Of a stretch of DNA of 64,000 bases, positions 27,101 through 40,207 are shown in pieces; position 1 is the first letter of the stretch, and the number at the start of each line of letters is the position of its first letter. The position numbers and the translations under genes are program-made. The stretch is from positions 1,984,001 to 2,048,000 of the forward strand of contig JAECZT010000006.1 in the NCBI GenBank assembly GCA_020055645.1, read 5' to 3'. Source of the DNA: Tomocerus qinae. Lineage: Eukaryota; Arthropoda; Collembola; Entomobryomorpha; Tomoceridae. The notes under the pieces are model-generated. The model was not told the origin of the DNA and ran no database searches. It was given only the letters and a program-made list of their open reading frames with translations.

Positions 27101-27775
27101 TTTCAAGTGTCTAGTCTTTATAAATGTTATATTGTAATTGTTTTTGGTCCCCTCATACAAGCTCAAAAAAATGATTTTTTTCAAGGGTCTAGTCTTTATA
27201 AATGTTATGCTACAAAAATTATTAGTCCCCTCGTACAAGCTCAAAAAAAATGATTTTTTTCAAGTGTCTAGTCTTTATAAATGTTGTATTACAAAAATTA
27301 TTTTTCGCCTCGTACAAGCTCAAAAAAATGATTTTTTTCAAGTGTCTAGTCTTTATAAATGTTATATTACAAATGTTTTTGGTCCCCTCGTACAAGCTCA
27401 AAAAAAATGATTTTTTTCAAGTGTCTAGTCTTTATAAATGTTATATTACAAAAATTATTTTTCGCCTCGTACAAGCTCAAAAAAATGATTTTTTTCAAGT
27501 GTCTAGTCTTTATAAATGTTATATTACAAATGTTTTTGGTCCCCTCGTACAAGCTCAAAAAAATGATTTTTTTCAAATGTCTAGTCTTTATAAATGTTGT
27601 ATTACAAAAATTATTTTTCGCCTCGTACAAGCTCAAAAAAATGATTTTTTTCAAGTGTCTAGTCTTTATAAATGTTATATTACAAAAATTATTTATCCTC
27701 TCGTACAAGCTCAAAAAAATGATTTTTTTCAAGTGTCTAGTCTTTATAAATGTTATATTACAAATGTTTTTGGTC
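24105..27775 (+). repeat. 3.7-kb segmental duplication, copy 1
   Basis: Recurs at about 28240-31915 with an offset of 4135-4137 bp (53 monomers). Rare variants shared at matching places: GTCGTTATAAATG (24386 and 28521), AAAAACTATTTTTCG (about 25265 and 29402), AAAATAATTTTTTTCAACTG (about 25375 and 29511), CCCCTAGTAC (about 26138 and 30275), AAAAAACATTTTTTTT, GTCTGGTCTTTTTAAATTTT and CATACAAGCCCAAAA (about 26613 and 30749). Edges by eye. Confidence 0.85.
24427..25100 (+). repeat. 12-monomer-offset duplication, copy 2
   Basis: Downstream partner of 23490-24163, same order of variants, with GGGTCCCCTCG where copy 1 has GGGTGCCCTCG. Confidence 0.8.
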
Positions 27776-28239
27776 CCCTCGTACAAGCTCAAAAAAAATG
27801 ATTTTTTTCAAATGTCTAGTCTTTATAAATGTTGTATTACAAAAATTATTAGTCCCCTCGTACAAGCTCAAAAAAATGATTTTTTTCAAGTGTCTAGTCT
27901 TTATAAATGTTATATTACAAAAATTATTTTTCGCCTCGTACAAGCTCAAAAAAATGATTTTTTTCAAGTGTCTAGTCTTTATAAATGTTATATTACAAAT
28001 GTTTTTGGTCCCCTCATACAAGCTCAAAAAATGATTTTTTTCAAGTGTCTAGTCTTTATAAATGTTATGCTACAAAAATTATTAGTCCCCTCGTACAAGC
28101 TCAAAAAAAAATGATTTTTTTCAAGTGTCTAGTCTTTATTAATGTTATATTACAAAAATTATTTTTCGCCTCGTACAAGCTCAAAAAAATGATTTTTTTC
28201 AAGTGTCTAGTCTTTATAAATGTTATATTACAAAAATTA

Positions 28240-31200
28240 TTTTTCGCCTCGTACAAGCTCAAAAAAATGATTTTTTTCAAGTGTCTAGTCTTTATAAATG
28301 TTATGCTACAAAAATTATTAGTCCCCTCGTACAAGCTCAAAAAAATGATTTTTTTCAAGTGTCTAGTCTTTATAAATGTTATATTACAAAAATTATTTTT
28401 CGCCTCGTACAAGCTCAAAAAATGATTTTTTTCAAGTGTCTAGTCTTTATAAATGTTATATTACAAAAATTATTTTTCGCCTCGTACAAGCTCAAAAAAA
28501 TGATTTTTTTCAAGTGTCTAGTCGTTATAAATGTTATATTACAAAAATTATTTATCCTCTCGTGCAAATTCAAAAAAATGATTTTTTTCAAGTGTCTAGT
28601 CTTTATAAATGTTATATTACAAATGTTTTTGGTCCCCACGTACAAGCTCAAAAAAATGATTTTTTTAAAGTGTCTAGTCTTTATAAATGTTATATTACAA
28701 ATGTTTTGGGTCCCATCGTACAAGCTCAAAAAAATGATTTTTTTCAACTGTCTAGTCTTTATAAATGTTATATTACAAATGTTTTTGGTCCCCTCGTACA
28801 AGCTCAAAAAAAATGATTTTTTTCAAGTGTCTAGTCTTTATAAATGTTGTATTACAAAAATTATTTTTCGCCTCGTACAAGCTCAAAAAATGATTTTTTT
28901 CAAGTGTTTAGTCTTTATAAATGTTATATTACAAAAATTATTTATCCTCTCGTGCAAGTTCAAAAAAATGATTTTTTTCAAGTGTCTAGTCTTTATAAAT
29001 GTTATATTACAAATGTTTTTGGTCCCCACGTACAAGCTCAAAAAAATGATTTTTTTAAAGTGTCTAGTCTTTATAAATGTTATATTACAAATGTTTTTGG
29101 TCCCCTCGTACAAGCTCAAAAAAATGATTTTTTTCAAGTGTCTAGTCTTTATAAATGTTATATTACAAATGTTTTGGGTCCCCTCGTACAAGCTCAAAAA
29201 ATGATTTTTTTCAAGTGTCTAGTCTTTATAAATGTTATATTACAAATGTTTTGGGTCCCCTCGTACAAGCTCAAAAAAATGATTTTTTTCAAGTGTCTAG
29301 TCTTTATAAATGTTATGCTACAAAAATTATTAGTCCCCTCGTACAAGCTCAAAAAAATGATAATTTTCAAGTGTCTAGTCTTTATAAATGTTATATTATA
29401 AAAACTATTTTTCGCCTCGTACAAGCTCAAAAAAATGATTTTTTTCATGTGTCTAGTCTTTATAAATGTTATATTACAAAAATTATTTTTCGCCTCGTAC
29501 AAGCTCAAAAAAATAATTTTTTTCAACTGTCTAGTCTTTATAAATGTTATATTACAAATGTTTTTGGTCCCCTCGTACAAGCTCAAAAAAAATGATTTTT
29601 TTCAAGTGTCTAGTCTTTATAAATGTTATATTACAAAAATTATTTTTCGCCTCGTACAAGCTCAAAAAAATGATTTTTTTCAAGTGTCTAGTCTTTATAA
29701 ATGTTATATTACAAATGTTTTTGGTCCCCTCGTACAAGCTCAAAAAAATGATTTTTTTCAAATGTCTAGTCTTTATAAATGTTGTATTACAAAAATTATT
29801 TTTCGCCTCGTACAAGCTCAAAAAAATGATTTTTTTCAAGTGTCTAGTCTTTATAAATGTTATATTACAAAAATTATTTATCCTCTCGTACAAGCTCAAA
29901 AAAATGATTTTTTTCAAGTGTCTAGTCTTTATAAATGTTATATTACAAAAATTATTTTTCGCCTCGTACAAGCTCAAATAAATGATTTTTTTCATGTGTC
30001 TAGTCTTTATAAATGTTATATTACAAATATTTTTGGTCCCCTCGTACAAGCTCAAAAAAAATGATTTTTTTCAAATGTCTAGTCTTTATAAATGTTGTAT
30101 TACAAAAATTATTTTTCGCCTCGTACAAGCTCAAAAAAATGATTTTTTTCAAGTGTCTAGTCTTTATAAATGTTATATTACAAAAATTATTTATCCTCTC
30201 GTACAAGCTCAAAAAAATGATTTTTTTCAAGTGTCTAGTCTTTATAAATGTTATATTACAAATGTTTTTGGTCCCCTAGTACAAGCTCAAAAAATGATTT
30301 TTTTAAAGTGTCTAGTCTTTATAAATGTTATGCTACAAAAATTATTAGTCCCCTCGTACAAGCTCAAAAAACATTTTTTTTTTCAAGTGTCTAGTCTTTA
30401 TAAATTTTATATTATAAAAATTATTTTTCGCCTCGTACAAGCTCAAAAAAATGATTTTTTTCAAGTGCCTAGTCTTTATAAATGTTATGCTACAAAAATT
30501 ATTAGTCCCCTCGTACAAGCTCAAAAAACATGATTTTTTTCAAGTGTCTGGTCTTTTTAAATTTTATATTATAAAAATTATTTTTCGCCTCGTACAAGCT
30601 CAAAAAAATGATTTTTTTCAAGTGTCTAGTCTTTATAAATGTTATATTACAAAAATTATTAGTACCCTCGTACAAGTTCAAAAAAATGATTTTTTTCAAG
30701 TGTCTAGTCTTTATAAATGTTATATTGTAATTGTTTTTGGTCCCCTCATACAAGCCCAAAAAAATGATTTTTTTCAAGGGTCTAGTCTTTATAAATGTTA
30801 TGCTACAAAAATTATTAGTCCCCTCGTACAAGCTCAAAAAAATGATTTTTTTCAAGTGTCTAGTCTTTATAAATGTTATATTACAAAAATTATTTATCCT
30901 CTCGTACAAGTTCAAAAAAATGATTTTTTTCAAGTGTCTAGTCTTCATAAATGTTATATTACAAATGTTTTTGGTCCCCTCGTACAAGCTCAAAAAATGA
31001 TTTTTTTCAAGTGTCTAGTTTATATAAATGTTATGCTACAAAAATTATTAGTCCCCGCGTACAAGCTCAAAAAAATGATTTTTTTAAGTGTCTAGTCTTT
31101 ATAAATGTTATATTACAAAAATTATTTTTCGCCTCGTACAAGCTCAAAAAATGATTTTTTTCAAGTGTCTAGTCTTTATAAATGTTATATTACAAATGTT

Positions 31201-31915
31201 TTTGCTCCCCTCGTACAAGCTCAAAAAAAATGATTTTTTTCAAGTGTCTAGTCTTTATAAATGTTATATTGTAATTGTTTTTGGTCCCCTCATACAAGCT
31301 CAAAAAAATGATTTTTTTCAAGGGTCTAGTCTTTATAAATGTTATGCTACAAAAATTATTAGTCCCCTCGTACAAGCTCAAAAAAAATGATTTTTTTCAA
31401 GTGTCTAGTCTTTATAAATGTTGTATTACAAAAATTATTTTTCGCCTCGTACAAGCTCAAAAAAATGATTTTTTTCAAGTGTCTAGTCTTTATAAATGTT
31501 ATATTACAAATGTTTTTGGTCCCCTCGTACAAGCTCAAAAAAAATGATTTTTTTCAAGTGTCTAGTCTTTATAAATGTTATATTACAAAAATTATTTTTC
31601 GCCTCGTACAAGCTCAAAAAAAATGATTTTTTTCAAGTGTCTAGTCTTTATAAATGTTATATTACAAATGTTTTTGGTCCCCTCGTACAAGCTCAAAAAA
31701 AATGATTTTTTTCAAGTGTCTAGTCTTTATAAATGTTGTATTACAAAAATTATTTTTCGCCTCGTACAAGCTCAAAAAAATGATTTTTTTCAAGTGTCTA
31801 GTCTTTATAAATGTTATATTACAAAAATTATTTATCCTCTCGTACAAGCTCAAAAAAATGATTTTTTTCAAGTGTCTAGTCTTTATAAATGTTATATTAC
31901 AAATGTTTTTGGTCC
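28240..31915 (+). repeat. 3.7-kb segmental duplication, copy 2
   Basis: Downstream partner of 24105-27775. The stretch 30451-31095 matches 26315-26959 apparently without change over more than 600 bp. Elsewhere copies differ by single bases (for example GGGTCCCATCG near 28712, CAAATAAATG near 29976). About six monomers (27775-28240) separate the two copies. Confidence 0.85.
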
Positions 31916-32204
31916 CCTAGTACAAGCTCAGAAAATGATTTTTTTAAAGTGTCTAGTCTTTATAAATGTTATGCTACAAAAATTATTAGTCCCCTCGTAC
32001 AAGCTCAAAAAACATGATTTTTTTCAAGTGTCTAGTCTTTATAAATTTTATATTATAAAAATTATTTTTCGCCTCGTACAAGCTCAAAAAAAATGATTTT
32101 TTTCAAGTGTCTAGTCTTTATAAATGTTATATTACAGAAAATATTTTTCGCCTCGTACAAGCTCAAAAAAATGATTTTTTTCAAGTGTCTAGTCTTTATA
32201 AATG

Positions 32205-33925
32205 TTATGCTACAAAAATTATTAGTACTCTCGTTCAAGTTCAAAAAATATGATTTTTTTCAAGTGTCTGGTCTTTTTAAATTTTATATTATAAAAATTA
32301 TTTTTCGCCTCGTACAAGCTCAAAAAAATGATTTTTTTCAAGTGTCTAGTCTTTATAAATGTTATATTACAAAAATTATTAGTACCCTCCTACAAGTTCA
32401 AAAAAATGATTTTTTTCAAGTGTCTAGTCTTTATAAATGTTATATTGTAATTGTTTTTGGTCCCCTCATACAAGCTCAAAAAAATGATTTTTTTCAAGTG
32501 TCTAGTCTTTATAAATGTTATATTACAAAAATTATTTTTCGCCTCGTACAAGCTCAAAAAAATGATTTTTTTCAAGTGTATAGTCTTTATAAATGTTATA
32601 TTACAAAAATTATTTTTCGCCTCGTACAAGCTCAAAAAAATGATTTTTTTCAAGTGTCTAGTCTTTATAAATGTTATATTACAAAAATTATTTTTCGCCT
32701 CGTACAAGCTCAAAAAAATTATTTTTTTCAAGTGTCTAGTCTTCATAAATGTTATATTACAAAAATTATTAGTACCCTCGTTGAAGTTCAAAAAAATGAT
32801 TTTTTTCAAGTGTCTAGTCTTTATAAATGTTATGCTACAAAAATTATTAGTCCCCTCGTACAAGCTCAAAAAACATGATTTTTTTCAAGTGTCTAGTCTT
32901 TATAAATTTTATATTATAAAAATTATTTTTCGCCTCGTACAGGCTCAAAAAAATGATTTTTTTCAAGTGTCTAGTCTTTATAAATGTTATATTACAAAAA
33001 TTATTAGTACCCTCGTACAAGTTCAAAAAAATGATTTTTTTCAAGTGTCTAGTCTTTATAAATGTTATATTGTAATTGTTTTTGGTCCCCTCATACAAGC
33101 TCAAAAAAATGATTTTTTTCAAGGGTCTAGTCTTTATAAATGTTATGCTACAAAAATTATTAGTCCCCCCGTACAAGCTCAAAAAAATGATTTTTTTCAA
33201 GTGTCTAGTCTTTATAAATGTTATATTACAAATGTTTTTGGTCCCCTAGTACAAGCTCAAAAAATGATTTTTTTCAAGTGTCTAGTCTTTATAAATGTTA
33301 TACTACAAAAATTATTAGTCCCCTCGTACAAGCTCAAAAAATGATTTTTTTCAAGTGTCTAGTCTTTATAAATGTTATATTATAAAAATTATTTTTCGCC
33401 TCGTACAAGCTCAAAAAAGTGATTTTTTTCAAGTGTCTAGTCTTTATAAATGTTATATTGTAATTGTTTTTGGTCCCCTCATACAAGCTCAAAAAAATGA
33501 TTTTTTTCAAGGGTCTAGTCTTTATAAATGTTATGCTACAAAAATTATTACTCCCCTCGTACAAGCTCAAAAAAAATGATTTTTTTCAAGTGTCTAGTCT
33601 TTATAAATGTTATATTACAAAAATTATTTTTCGCCTCGTACAAGCTCAAAAAAATGATTTTTTTCAAGTGTCTAGTCTTTATAAATGTTATATTACAAAT
33701 GTTTTTGGTCCCCTCGTACAAGCTCAAAAAATGATTTTTTTCAAGTGTCTAGTCTTTATAAATGTTATATTACAAAAATTATTTTTCGCCTCGTACAAGC
33801 TCAAAAAAATGATTTTTTTCAAGTGTCTAGTCTTTATAAATGTTATATTACAAAAATTATTTTTCGCCTCGTACAAGCTCAAAAAAATGATTTTTTTCAA
33901 GTGTCTAGTCTTTATAAATGTTATA
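32205..33925 (+). repeat. 1.8-kb-offset duplication, copy 1 (mosaic)
   Basis: Matches 34001-35722 at an offset of about 1796 bp (23 monomers). Shared rare variants: TTCAAAAAATATGATTT (about 32241 and 34037), GTGTATAGTC (about 32577 and 34373), TCGTTGAAGTTC, CGTACAGGCTC (about 32937 and 34733), AAAAAAGTGATTTTT (about 33414 and 35211) and TTACTCCCCTCG. Between 32500 and 32700 the modules differ between copies, as if swapped by conversion. Confidence 0.78.
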
Positions 33926-34000
33926 TTACAAAAATTATTAGTACTCTCGTTCAAGTTCAAAAAAATGATTTTTTTTCAAGTGTCTAGTCTTTATAAATGT

Positions 34001-35722
34001 TATGCTACAAAAATTATTAGTACTCTCGTTCAAGTTCAAAAAATATGATTTTTTTCAAGTGTCTGGTCTTTTTAAATTTTATATTATAAAAATTATTTTT
34101 CGCCTCGTACAAGCTCAAAAAAATGATTTTTTTCAAGTGTCTAGTCTTTATAAATGTTATATTACAAAAATTATTAGTACCCTCCTACAAGTTCAAAAAA
34201 ATGATTTTTTTCAAGTGTCTAGTCTTTATAAATGTTATATTGTAATTGTTTTTGGTCCCCTCATACAAGCTCAAAAAAATGATTTTTTTCAAGGGTCTAG
34301 TCTTTATAAATGTTATGCTACAAAAATTATTAGTCCCCTCGTACAAGCTCAAAAAAATGATTTTTTTCAAGTGTATAGTCTTTATAAATGTTATATTACA
34401 AAAATTATTTATCCTCTCGTACAAGTTCAAAAAAATGATTTTTTTCAAGTGTCTAGTCTTTATAAATTTTATATTATAAAAATTATTTTTCGCCTCGTAC
34501 AAGCTCAAAAAAATTATTTTTTTCAAGTGTCTAGTCTTCATAAATGTTATATTACAAAAATTATTAGTACCCTCGTTGAAGTTCAAAAAAATGATTTTTT
34601 TCAAGTGTCTAGTCTTTATAAATGTTATGCTACAAAAATTATTAGTCCCCTCGTACAAGCTCAAAAAACATGATTTTTTTCAAGTGTCTAGTCTTTATAA
34701 ATTTTATATTATAAAAATTATTTTTCGCCTCGTACAGGCTCAAAAAAATGATTTTTTTCAAGTGTCTAGTCTTTATAAATGTTATATTACAAAAATTATT
34801 AGTACCCTCGTACAAGTTCAAAAAAATGATTTTTTTCAAGTGTCTAGTCTTTATAAATGTTATATTGTAATTGTTTTTGGTCCCCTCATACAAGCTCAAA
34901 AAAATGATTTTTTTCAAGGGTCTAGTCTTTATAAATGTTATGCTACAAAAATTATTAGTCCCCTCGTACAAGCTCAAAAAAATGATTTTTTTCAAGTGTC
35001 TAGTCTTTATAAATGTTATATTACAAATGTTTTTGGTCCCCTAGTACAAGCTCAAAAAATGATTTTTTTCAAGTGTCTAGTCTTTATAAATGTTATACTA
35101 CAAAAATTATTAGTCCCCTCGTACAAGCTCAAAAAAAATGATTTTTTTCAAGTGTCTAGTCTTTATAAATGTTATATTATAAAAATTATTTTTCGCCTCG
35201 TACAAGCTCAAAAAAGTGATTTTTTTCAAGTGTCTAGTCTTTATAAATGTTATATTGTAATTGTTTTTGGTCCCCTCATACAAGCTCAAAAAAATGATTT
35301 TTTTCAAGGGTCTAGTCTTTATAAATGTTATGCTACAAAAATTATTACTCCCCTCGTACAAGCTCAAAAAAAATGATTTTTTTCAAGTGTCTAGTCTTTA
35401 TAAATGTTATATTACAAAAATTATTTTTCGCCTCGTACAAGCTCAAAAAAATGATTTTTTTCAAGTGTCTAGTCTTTATAAATGTTATATTACAAATGTT
35501 TTTGGTCCCCTCGTACAAGCTCAAAAAATGATTTTTTTCAAGTGTCTAGTCTTTATAAATGTTATATTACAAAAATTATTTTTCGCCTCGTACAAGCTCA
35601 AAAAAATGATTTTTTTCAAGTGTCTAGTCTTTATAAATGTTATATTACAAAAATTATTTTTCGCCTCGTACAAGCTCAAAAAATGATTTTTTTCAAGTGT
35701 CTAGTCTTTATAAATGTTATAT
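34001..35722 (+). repeat. 1.8-kb-offset duplication, copy 2 (mosaic)
   Basis: Partner of 32205-33925. It carries CAAGGGTCTAG and a TATCCTCTCGTACAAGTTC module where copy 1 has CAAGTGTCTAG and TTTTTCGCC modules. Confidence 0.78.
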
Positions 35723-36140
35723 TACAAATGTTTTTGGTCCCCTCGTACAAGCTCAAAAAATGATTTTTTTCAAGTGTCTAGTCTTTATAAATGTTATATT
35801 ACAAAAATTATTTTTCGCCTCGTACAAGCTCAAAAAAATGATTTTTTTCAAGTGTCTAGTCTTTATAAATGTTATATTACAAATGTTTTTGGTCCCCACG
35901 TACAAGCTCAAAAAAATGATTTTTTTAAAGTGTCTAGTCTTTATAAATTTTATATTATAAAAATTATTTTTCGCCTCGTACAAGCTCAAAAAAATGATTT
36001 TTTTCAAGTGTCTAGTCTTTATAAATGTTATATTACAAATGTTTTTGGTCCCCTCGTACAAGCTCAAAAAACGATTTTTTTCAAGTGTCTAGTCTTTATA
36101 AATGTTATGCTACAAAAATTATTAGCCCCTCGTAGAAGCT
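34511..36140 (+). repeat. 2.26-kb-offset duplication, copy 1
   Basis: Recurs at about 36773-38400, offset about 2260 bp (29 monomers). Shared rare variants: AAAAAATTATTTTTTTCAAG with GTCTTCATAAATG, TCGTTGAAGTTC, TTACTCCCCTCG (35345 and 37605), AAAAAACGATTTTTTTC (about 36067 and 38327) and TTAGCCCCTCGTAGAAGC (about 36122 and 38380). Confidence 0.8.
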
Positions 36141-36772
36141 CAAAAAAAATGATTTTTTTCAAGTGTCTAGTCTTTATAAATGTTATGCTATAAAAATTAT
36201 TAGTCCCCTCGTACAAGCTCAAAAAAATGATAATTTTCAAGTGTCTAGTCTTTATAAATGTTATATTACAAAAATTATTTTTCCCCTCATACAAGCTCAA
36301 AAAAACGATTTTTTTCAAGTGTCTAGTCTTTATAAATGTTATATTACAAAAATTATTTTTCGCCTCGTACAAGCTCAAAAAAATGATTTTTTTCAAGTGT
36401 CTAGTCTTTATAAATGTTATATTACAAATGTTTTTGGTCCCCACGTACAAGCTCAAAAAAATGATTTTTTTAAAGTGTCTAGTCTTTATAAATGTTATAT
36501 TACAAATGTTTTGGGTCCCCTCGTACAAGCTCAAAAAATGATTTTTTTCAAGTGTCTAGTCTTTATAAATGTTATGCTATAAAAATTATTAGTCCCCTCG
36601 TACAAGCTCAAAAAAATGATAATTTTCAAGTGTCTAGTCTTTATAAATGTTATATTACAAAAATTATTTTTCGCCTCGTACAAGCTCAAAAAAATGATTT
36701 TTTTCAAGTGTCTAGTCTTTATAAATGTTATATTACAAAAATTATTTTTCGCCTCGTACAAGCTCAAAAAAA

Positions 36773-38400
36773 TTATTTTTTTCAAGTGTCTAGTCTTCAT
36801 AAATGTTATATTACAAAAATTATTAGTACCCTCGTTGAAGTTCAAAAAAATGATTTTTTTCAAGTGTCTAGTCTTTATAAATGTTATGCTACAAAAATTA
36901 TTAGTCCCCTCGTACAAGCTCAAAAAAATGATTTTTTTCAAGTGTCTAGTCTTTATAAATTTTATATTATAAAAATTATTTTTCGCCTCGTACAAGCTCA
37001 AAAAATGATTTTTTTCAAGTGTCTAGTCTTTATAAATGTTATATTACAAAAATTATTAGTACCCTCGTACAAGTTCAAAAAAATGATTTTTTTCAAGTGT
37101 CTAGTCTTTATAAATGTTATATTGTAATTGTTTTTGGTCCCCTCATACAAGCTCAAAAAAATGATTTTTTTCAAGGGTCTAGTCTTTATAAATGTTATGC
37201 TACAAAAATTATTAGTCCCCTCGTACAAGCTCAAAAAAATGATTTTTTTCAAGTGTCTAGTCTTTATAAATGTTATATTACAAATGTTTTTGGTCCCCTA
37301 GTACAAGCTCAAAAAATGATTTTTTTCAAGTGTCTAGTCTTTATAAATGTTATGCTACAAAAATTATTAGTCCCCTCGTACAAGCTCAAAAAAAATGATT
37401 TTTTTCAAGTGTCTAGTCTTTATAAATGTTATATTATAAAAATTATTTTTCGCCTCGTACAAGCTCAAAAAAATGATTTTTTTCAAGTGTCTAGTCTTTA
37501 TAAATGTTATATTGTAATTGTTTTTGGTCCCCTCATACAAGCTCAAAAAAATGATTTTTTTCAAGGGTCTAGTCTTTATAAATGTTATGCTACAAAAATT
37601 ATTACTCCCCTCGTACAAGCTCAAAAAAATGATTTTTTTCAAGTGTCTAGTCTTTATAAATGTTATATTACAAAAATTATTTTTCGCCTCGTACAAGCTC
37701 AAAAAAATGATTTTTTTCAAGTGTCTAGTCTTTATAAATGTTATATTACAAATGTTTTTGGTCCCCTCGTACAAGCTCAAAAAATGATTTTTTTCAAGTG
37801 TCTAGTCTTTATAAATGTTATATTACAAAAATTATTTTTCGCCTCGTACAAGCTCAAAAAAATGATTTTTTTCAAGTGTCTAGTCTTTATAAATGTTATA
37901 TTACAAAAATTATTTTTCGCCTCGTACAAGCTCAAAAAAATGATTTTTTTCAAGTGTCTAGTCTTTATAAATGTTATATTACAAATGTTTTTGGTCCCCT
38001 CGTACAAGCTCAAAAAATGATTTTTTTCAAGTGTCTAGTCTTTATAAATGTTATATTACAAAAATTATTTTTCGCCTCGTACAAGCTCAAAAAAATGATT
38101 TTTTTCAAGTGTCTAGTCTTTATAAATGTTATATTACAAATGTTTTTGGTCCCCACGTGCAAGCTCAAAAAAATGATTTTTTTAAAGTGTCTAGTCTTTA
38201 TAAATTTTATATTATAAAAATTATTTTTCGCCTCGTACAAGCTCAAAAAAATGATTTTTTTCAAGTGTCTAGTCTTTATAAATGTTATATTACAAATGTT
38301 TTTGGTCCCCTCGTACAAGCTCAAAAAACGATTTTTTTCAAGTGTCTAGTCTTTATAAATGTTATGCTACAAAAATTATTAGCCCCTCGTAGAAGCTCAA
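36773..38400 (+). repeat. 2.26-kb-offset duplication, copy 2
   Basis: Partner of 34511-36140. Private variant CCCCACGTGCAAGC near 38153 where copy 1 reads CCCCACGTACAAGC. Confidence 0.8.
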
Positions 38401-39589
38401 AAAAAATGATTTTTTTTCAAGTGTCTAGTCTTTATAAATGTTATATTACAAAAATTATTTTTCGCCTCGTACAAGCTCAAAAAAATGATTTTTTTCAAGT
38501 GTCTAGTCTTTATAAATGTTATATTACAAAAATTATTTTTCGCCTCGTACAAGCTCAAAAAAATGATTTTTTTCAAGTGTCTAGTCTTTATAAATGTTAT
38601 ATTACAAAAATTATTTTTCGCCTCGTACAAGCTCAAAAAAATGATTTTTTTCAAGTGTCTAGTCTTTATAAATGTTATATTACAAATGTTTTTGGTCCCC
38701 TCGTACAAGCTCAAAAAAATGATTTTTTTCAAGTGTCTAGTCTTTATAAATGTTATATTACAAAAATTATTTTTCGCCTCGTACAAGCTCAAAAAAATGA
38801 TTTTTTTCAAGTGTCTAGTCTTTATAAATGTTATGCTACAAAAATTATTAGTCCCCTCGTACAAGCTCAAAAAATGATTTTTTTCAAGTGTCTAGTCTTT
38901 ATAAATGTTATATTACAAATGTTTTGGGTCCCCTCGTACAAGCTCAAAAAATGATTTTTTTCAAGTGTCTAGTCTTTATAAATGTTATATTACAAATGTT
39001 TTGGGTCCCCTCGTACAAGCTCAAAAAATGATTTTTTTCAAGTGTCTAGTCTTTATAAATGTTATATTACAAAAATTATTTTTCGCCTCGTACAAGCTCA
39101 AAAAAATGATTTTTTTCAAGTGTCTAGTCTTTATAAATGTTATATTACAAAAATTATTTATCCTCTCGTACAAGTTCAAAAAAATGATTTTTTTCAAGTG
39201 TCTAGTCTTTATAAATGTTATATTACAAATGTTTTTGGTCCCCACGTACAAGCTCAAAAAATGATTTTTTTCAAGTGTCTAGTCTTTATAAATGTTATGC
39301 TACAAAAATTATTAGTCCCCTCGTACAAGCTCAAAAAACATGATTTTTTTCAAGTGTCTAGTCTTTATAAATTTTATATTATAAAAATTATTTTTCGCCT
39401 CGTACAAGCTCAAAAAAATGATTTTTTTCAAGTGTCTAGTCTTTATAAATGTTATATTACAAAAATTATTTATCCTCTCGTACAAGTTCAAAAAAATGAT
39501 TTTTTTCAAGTGTCTAGTCTTTATAAATGTTATATTACAAATGTTTTTGGTCCCCACGTACAAGCTCAAAAAAATGATTTTTTTAAAGT

Positions 39590-39898
39590 GTCTAGTTTAT
39601 ATAAATGTTATGCTACAAAAATTATTAGTCCCCTCATACAAGCTCAAAAAAATGATTTTTTTCAAGGGTCTAGTCTTTATAAATGTTATGCTACAAAAAT
39701 TATTAGTCCCCTCGTACAAGCTCAAAAAAATGATTTTTTTCAAGTGTCTAGTCTTTATAAATGTTATATTACAAAAATTATTTATCCTCTCGTACAAGTT
39801 CAAAAAAATGATTTTTTTCAAGTGTCTAGTCTATAAATGTTATATTACAAATGTTTTTGGTCCCCTCGTACAAGCTCAAAAAATGATTTTTTTCAAGT
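39590..39898 (+). repeat. 309-bp four-monomer tandem unit, copy 1
   Basis: Four monomers followed directly by what appears to be an identical second set at 39899-40207. Each set holds GTCTAGTTTATATAAATG with CCCCTCATAC, CAAGGGTCTAG with GCTAC, TATCCTCTCGTACAAGTTC, and a shortened GTCTAGTCTATAAATG monomer (lost TT), which explains 309 rather than 312 bp together with one short A-run. Confidence 0.85.
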
Positions 39899-40207
39899 GT
39901 CTAGTTTATATAAATGTTATGCTACAAAAATTATTAGTCCCCTCATACAAGCTCAAAAAAATGATTTTTTTCAAGGGTCTAGTCTTTATAAATGTTATGC
40001 TACAAAAATTATTAGTCCCCTCGTACAAGCTCAAAAAAATGATTTTTTTCAAGTGTCTAGTCTTTATAAATGTTATATTACAAAAATTATTTATCCTCTC
40101 GTACAAGTTCAAAAAAATGATTTTTTTCAAGTGTCTAGTCTATAAATGTTATATTACAAATGTTTTTGGTCCCCTCGTACAAGCTCAAAAAATGATTTTT
40201 TTCAAGT
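39899..40207 (+). repeat. 309-bp four-monomer tandem unit, copy 2
   Basis: Direct tandem copy of the preceding 309 bp, including the shortened GTCTAGTCTATAAATG monomer near 40134. A third start (GTCTAGTTTATATAAATG near 40207) follows but then reads AGTCCCTGCGTAC. Confidence 0.85.

Larger units (their letters stand above)
24105..31915 (+). repeat. 78-bp satellite array, domain B (large duplicated segment)
   Basis: About 100 monomers. This domain joins domain-A types (CTCTCGTGCAAG, CCCCACG, GATAATTTTC) to types that dominate further right. The first ATTGTAATTG module is near 26588, the first GTCTAGTTTATATAAATG near 26881, and the first CCCCGCGTAC near 26928. Modules with ATGTTGTATTAC and TCCTCTCGTACAAGCTC are frequent. 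No gene or non-satellite insertion. Confidence 0.96.
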
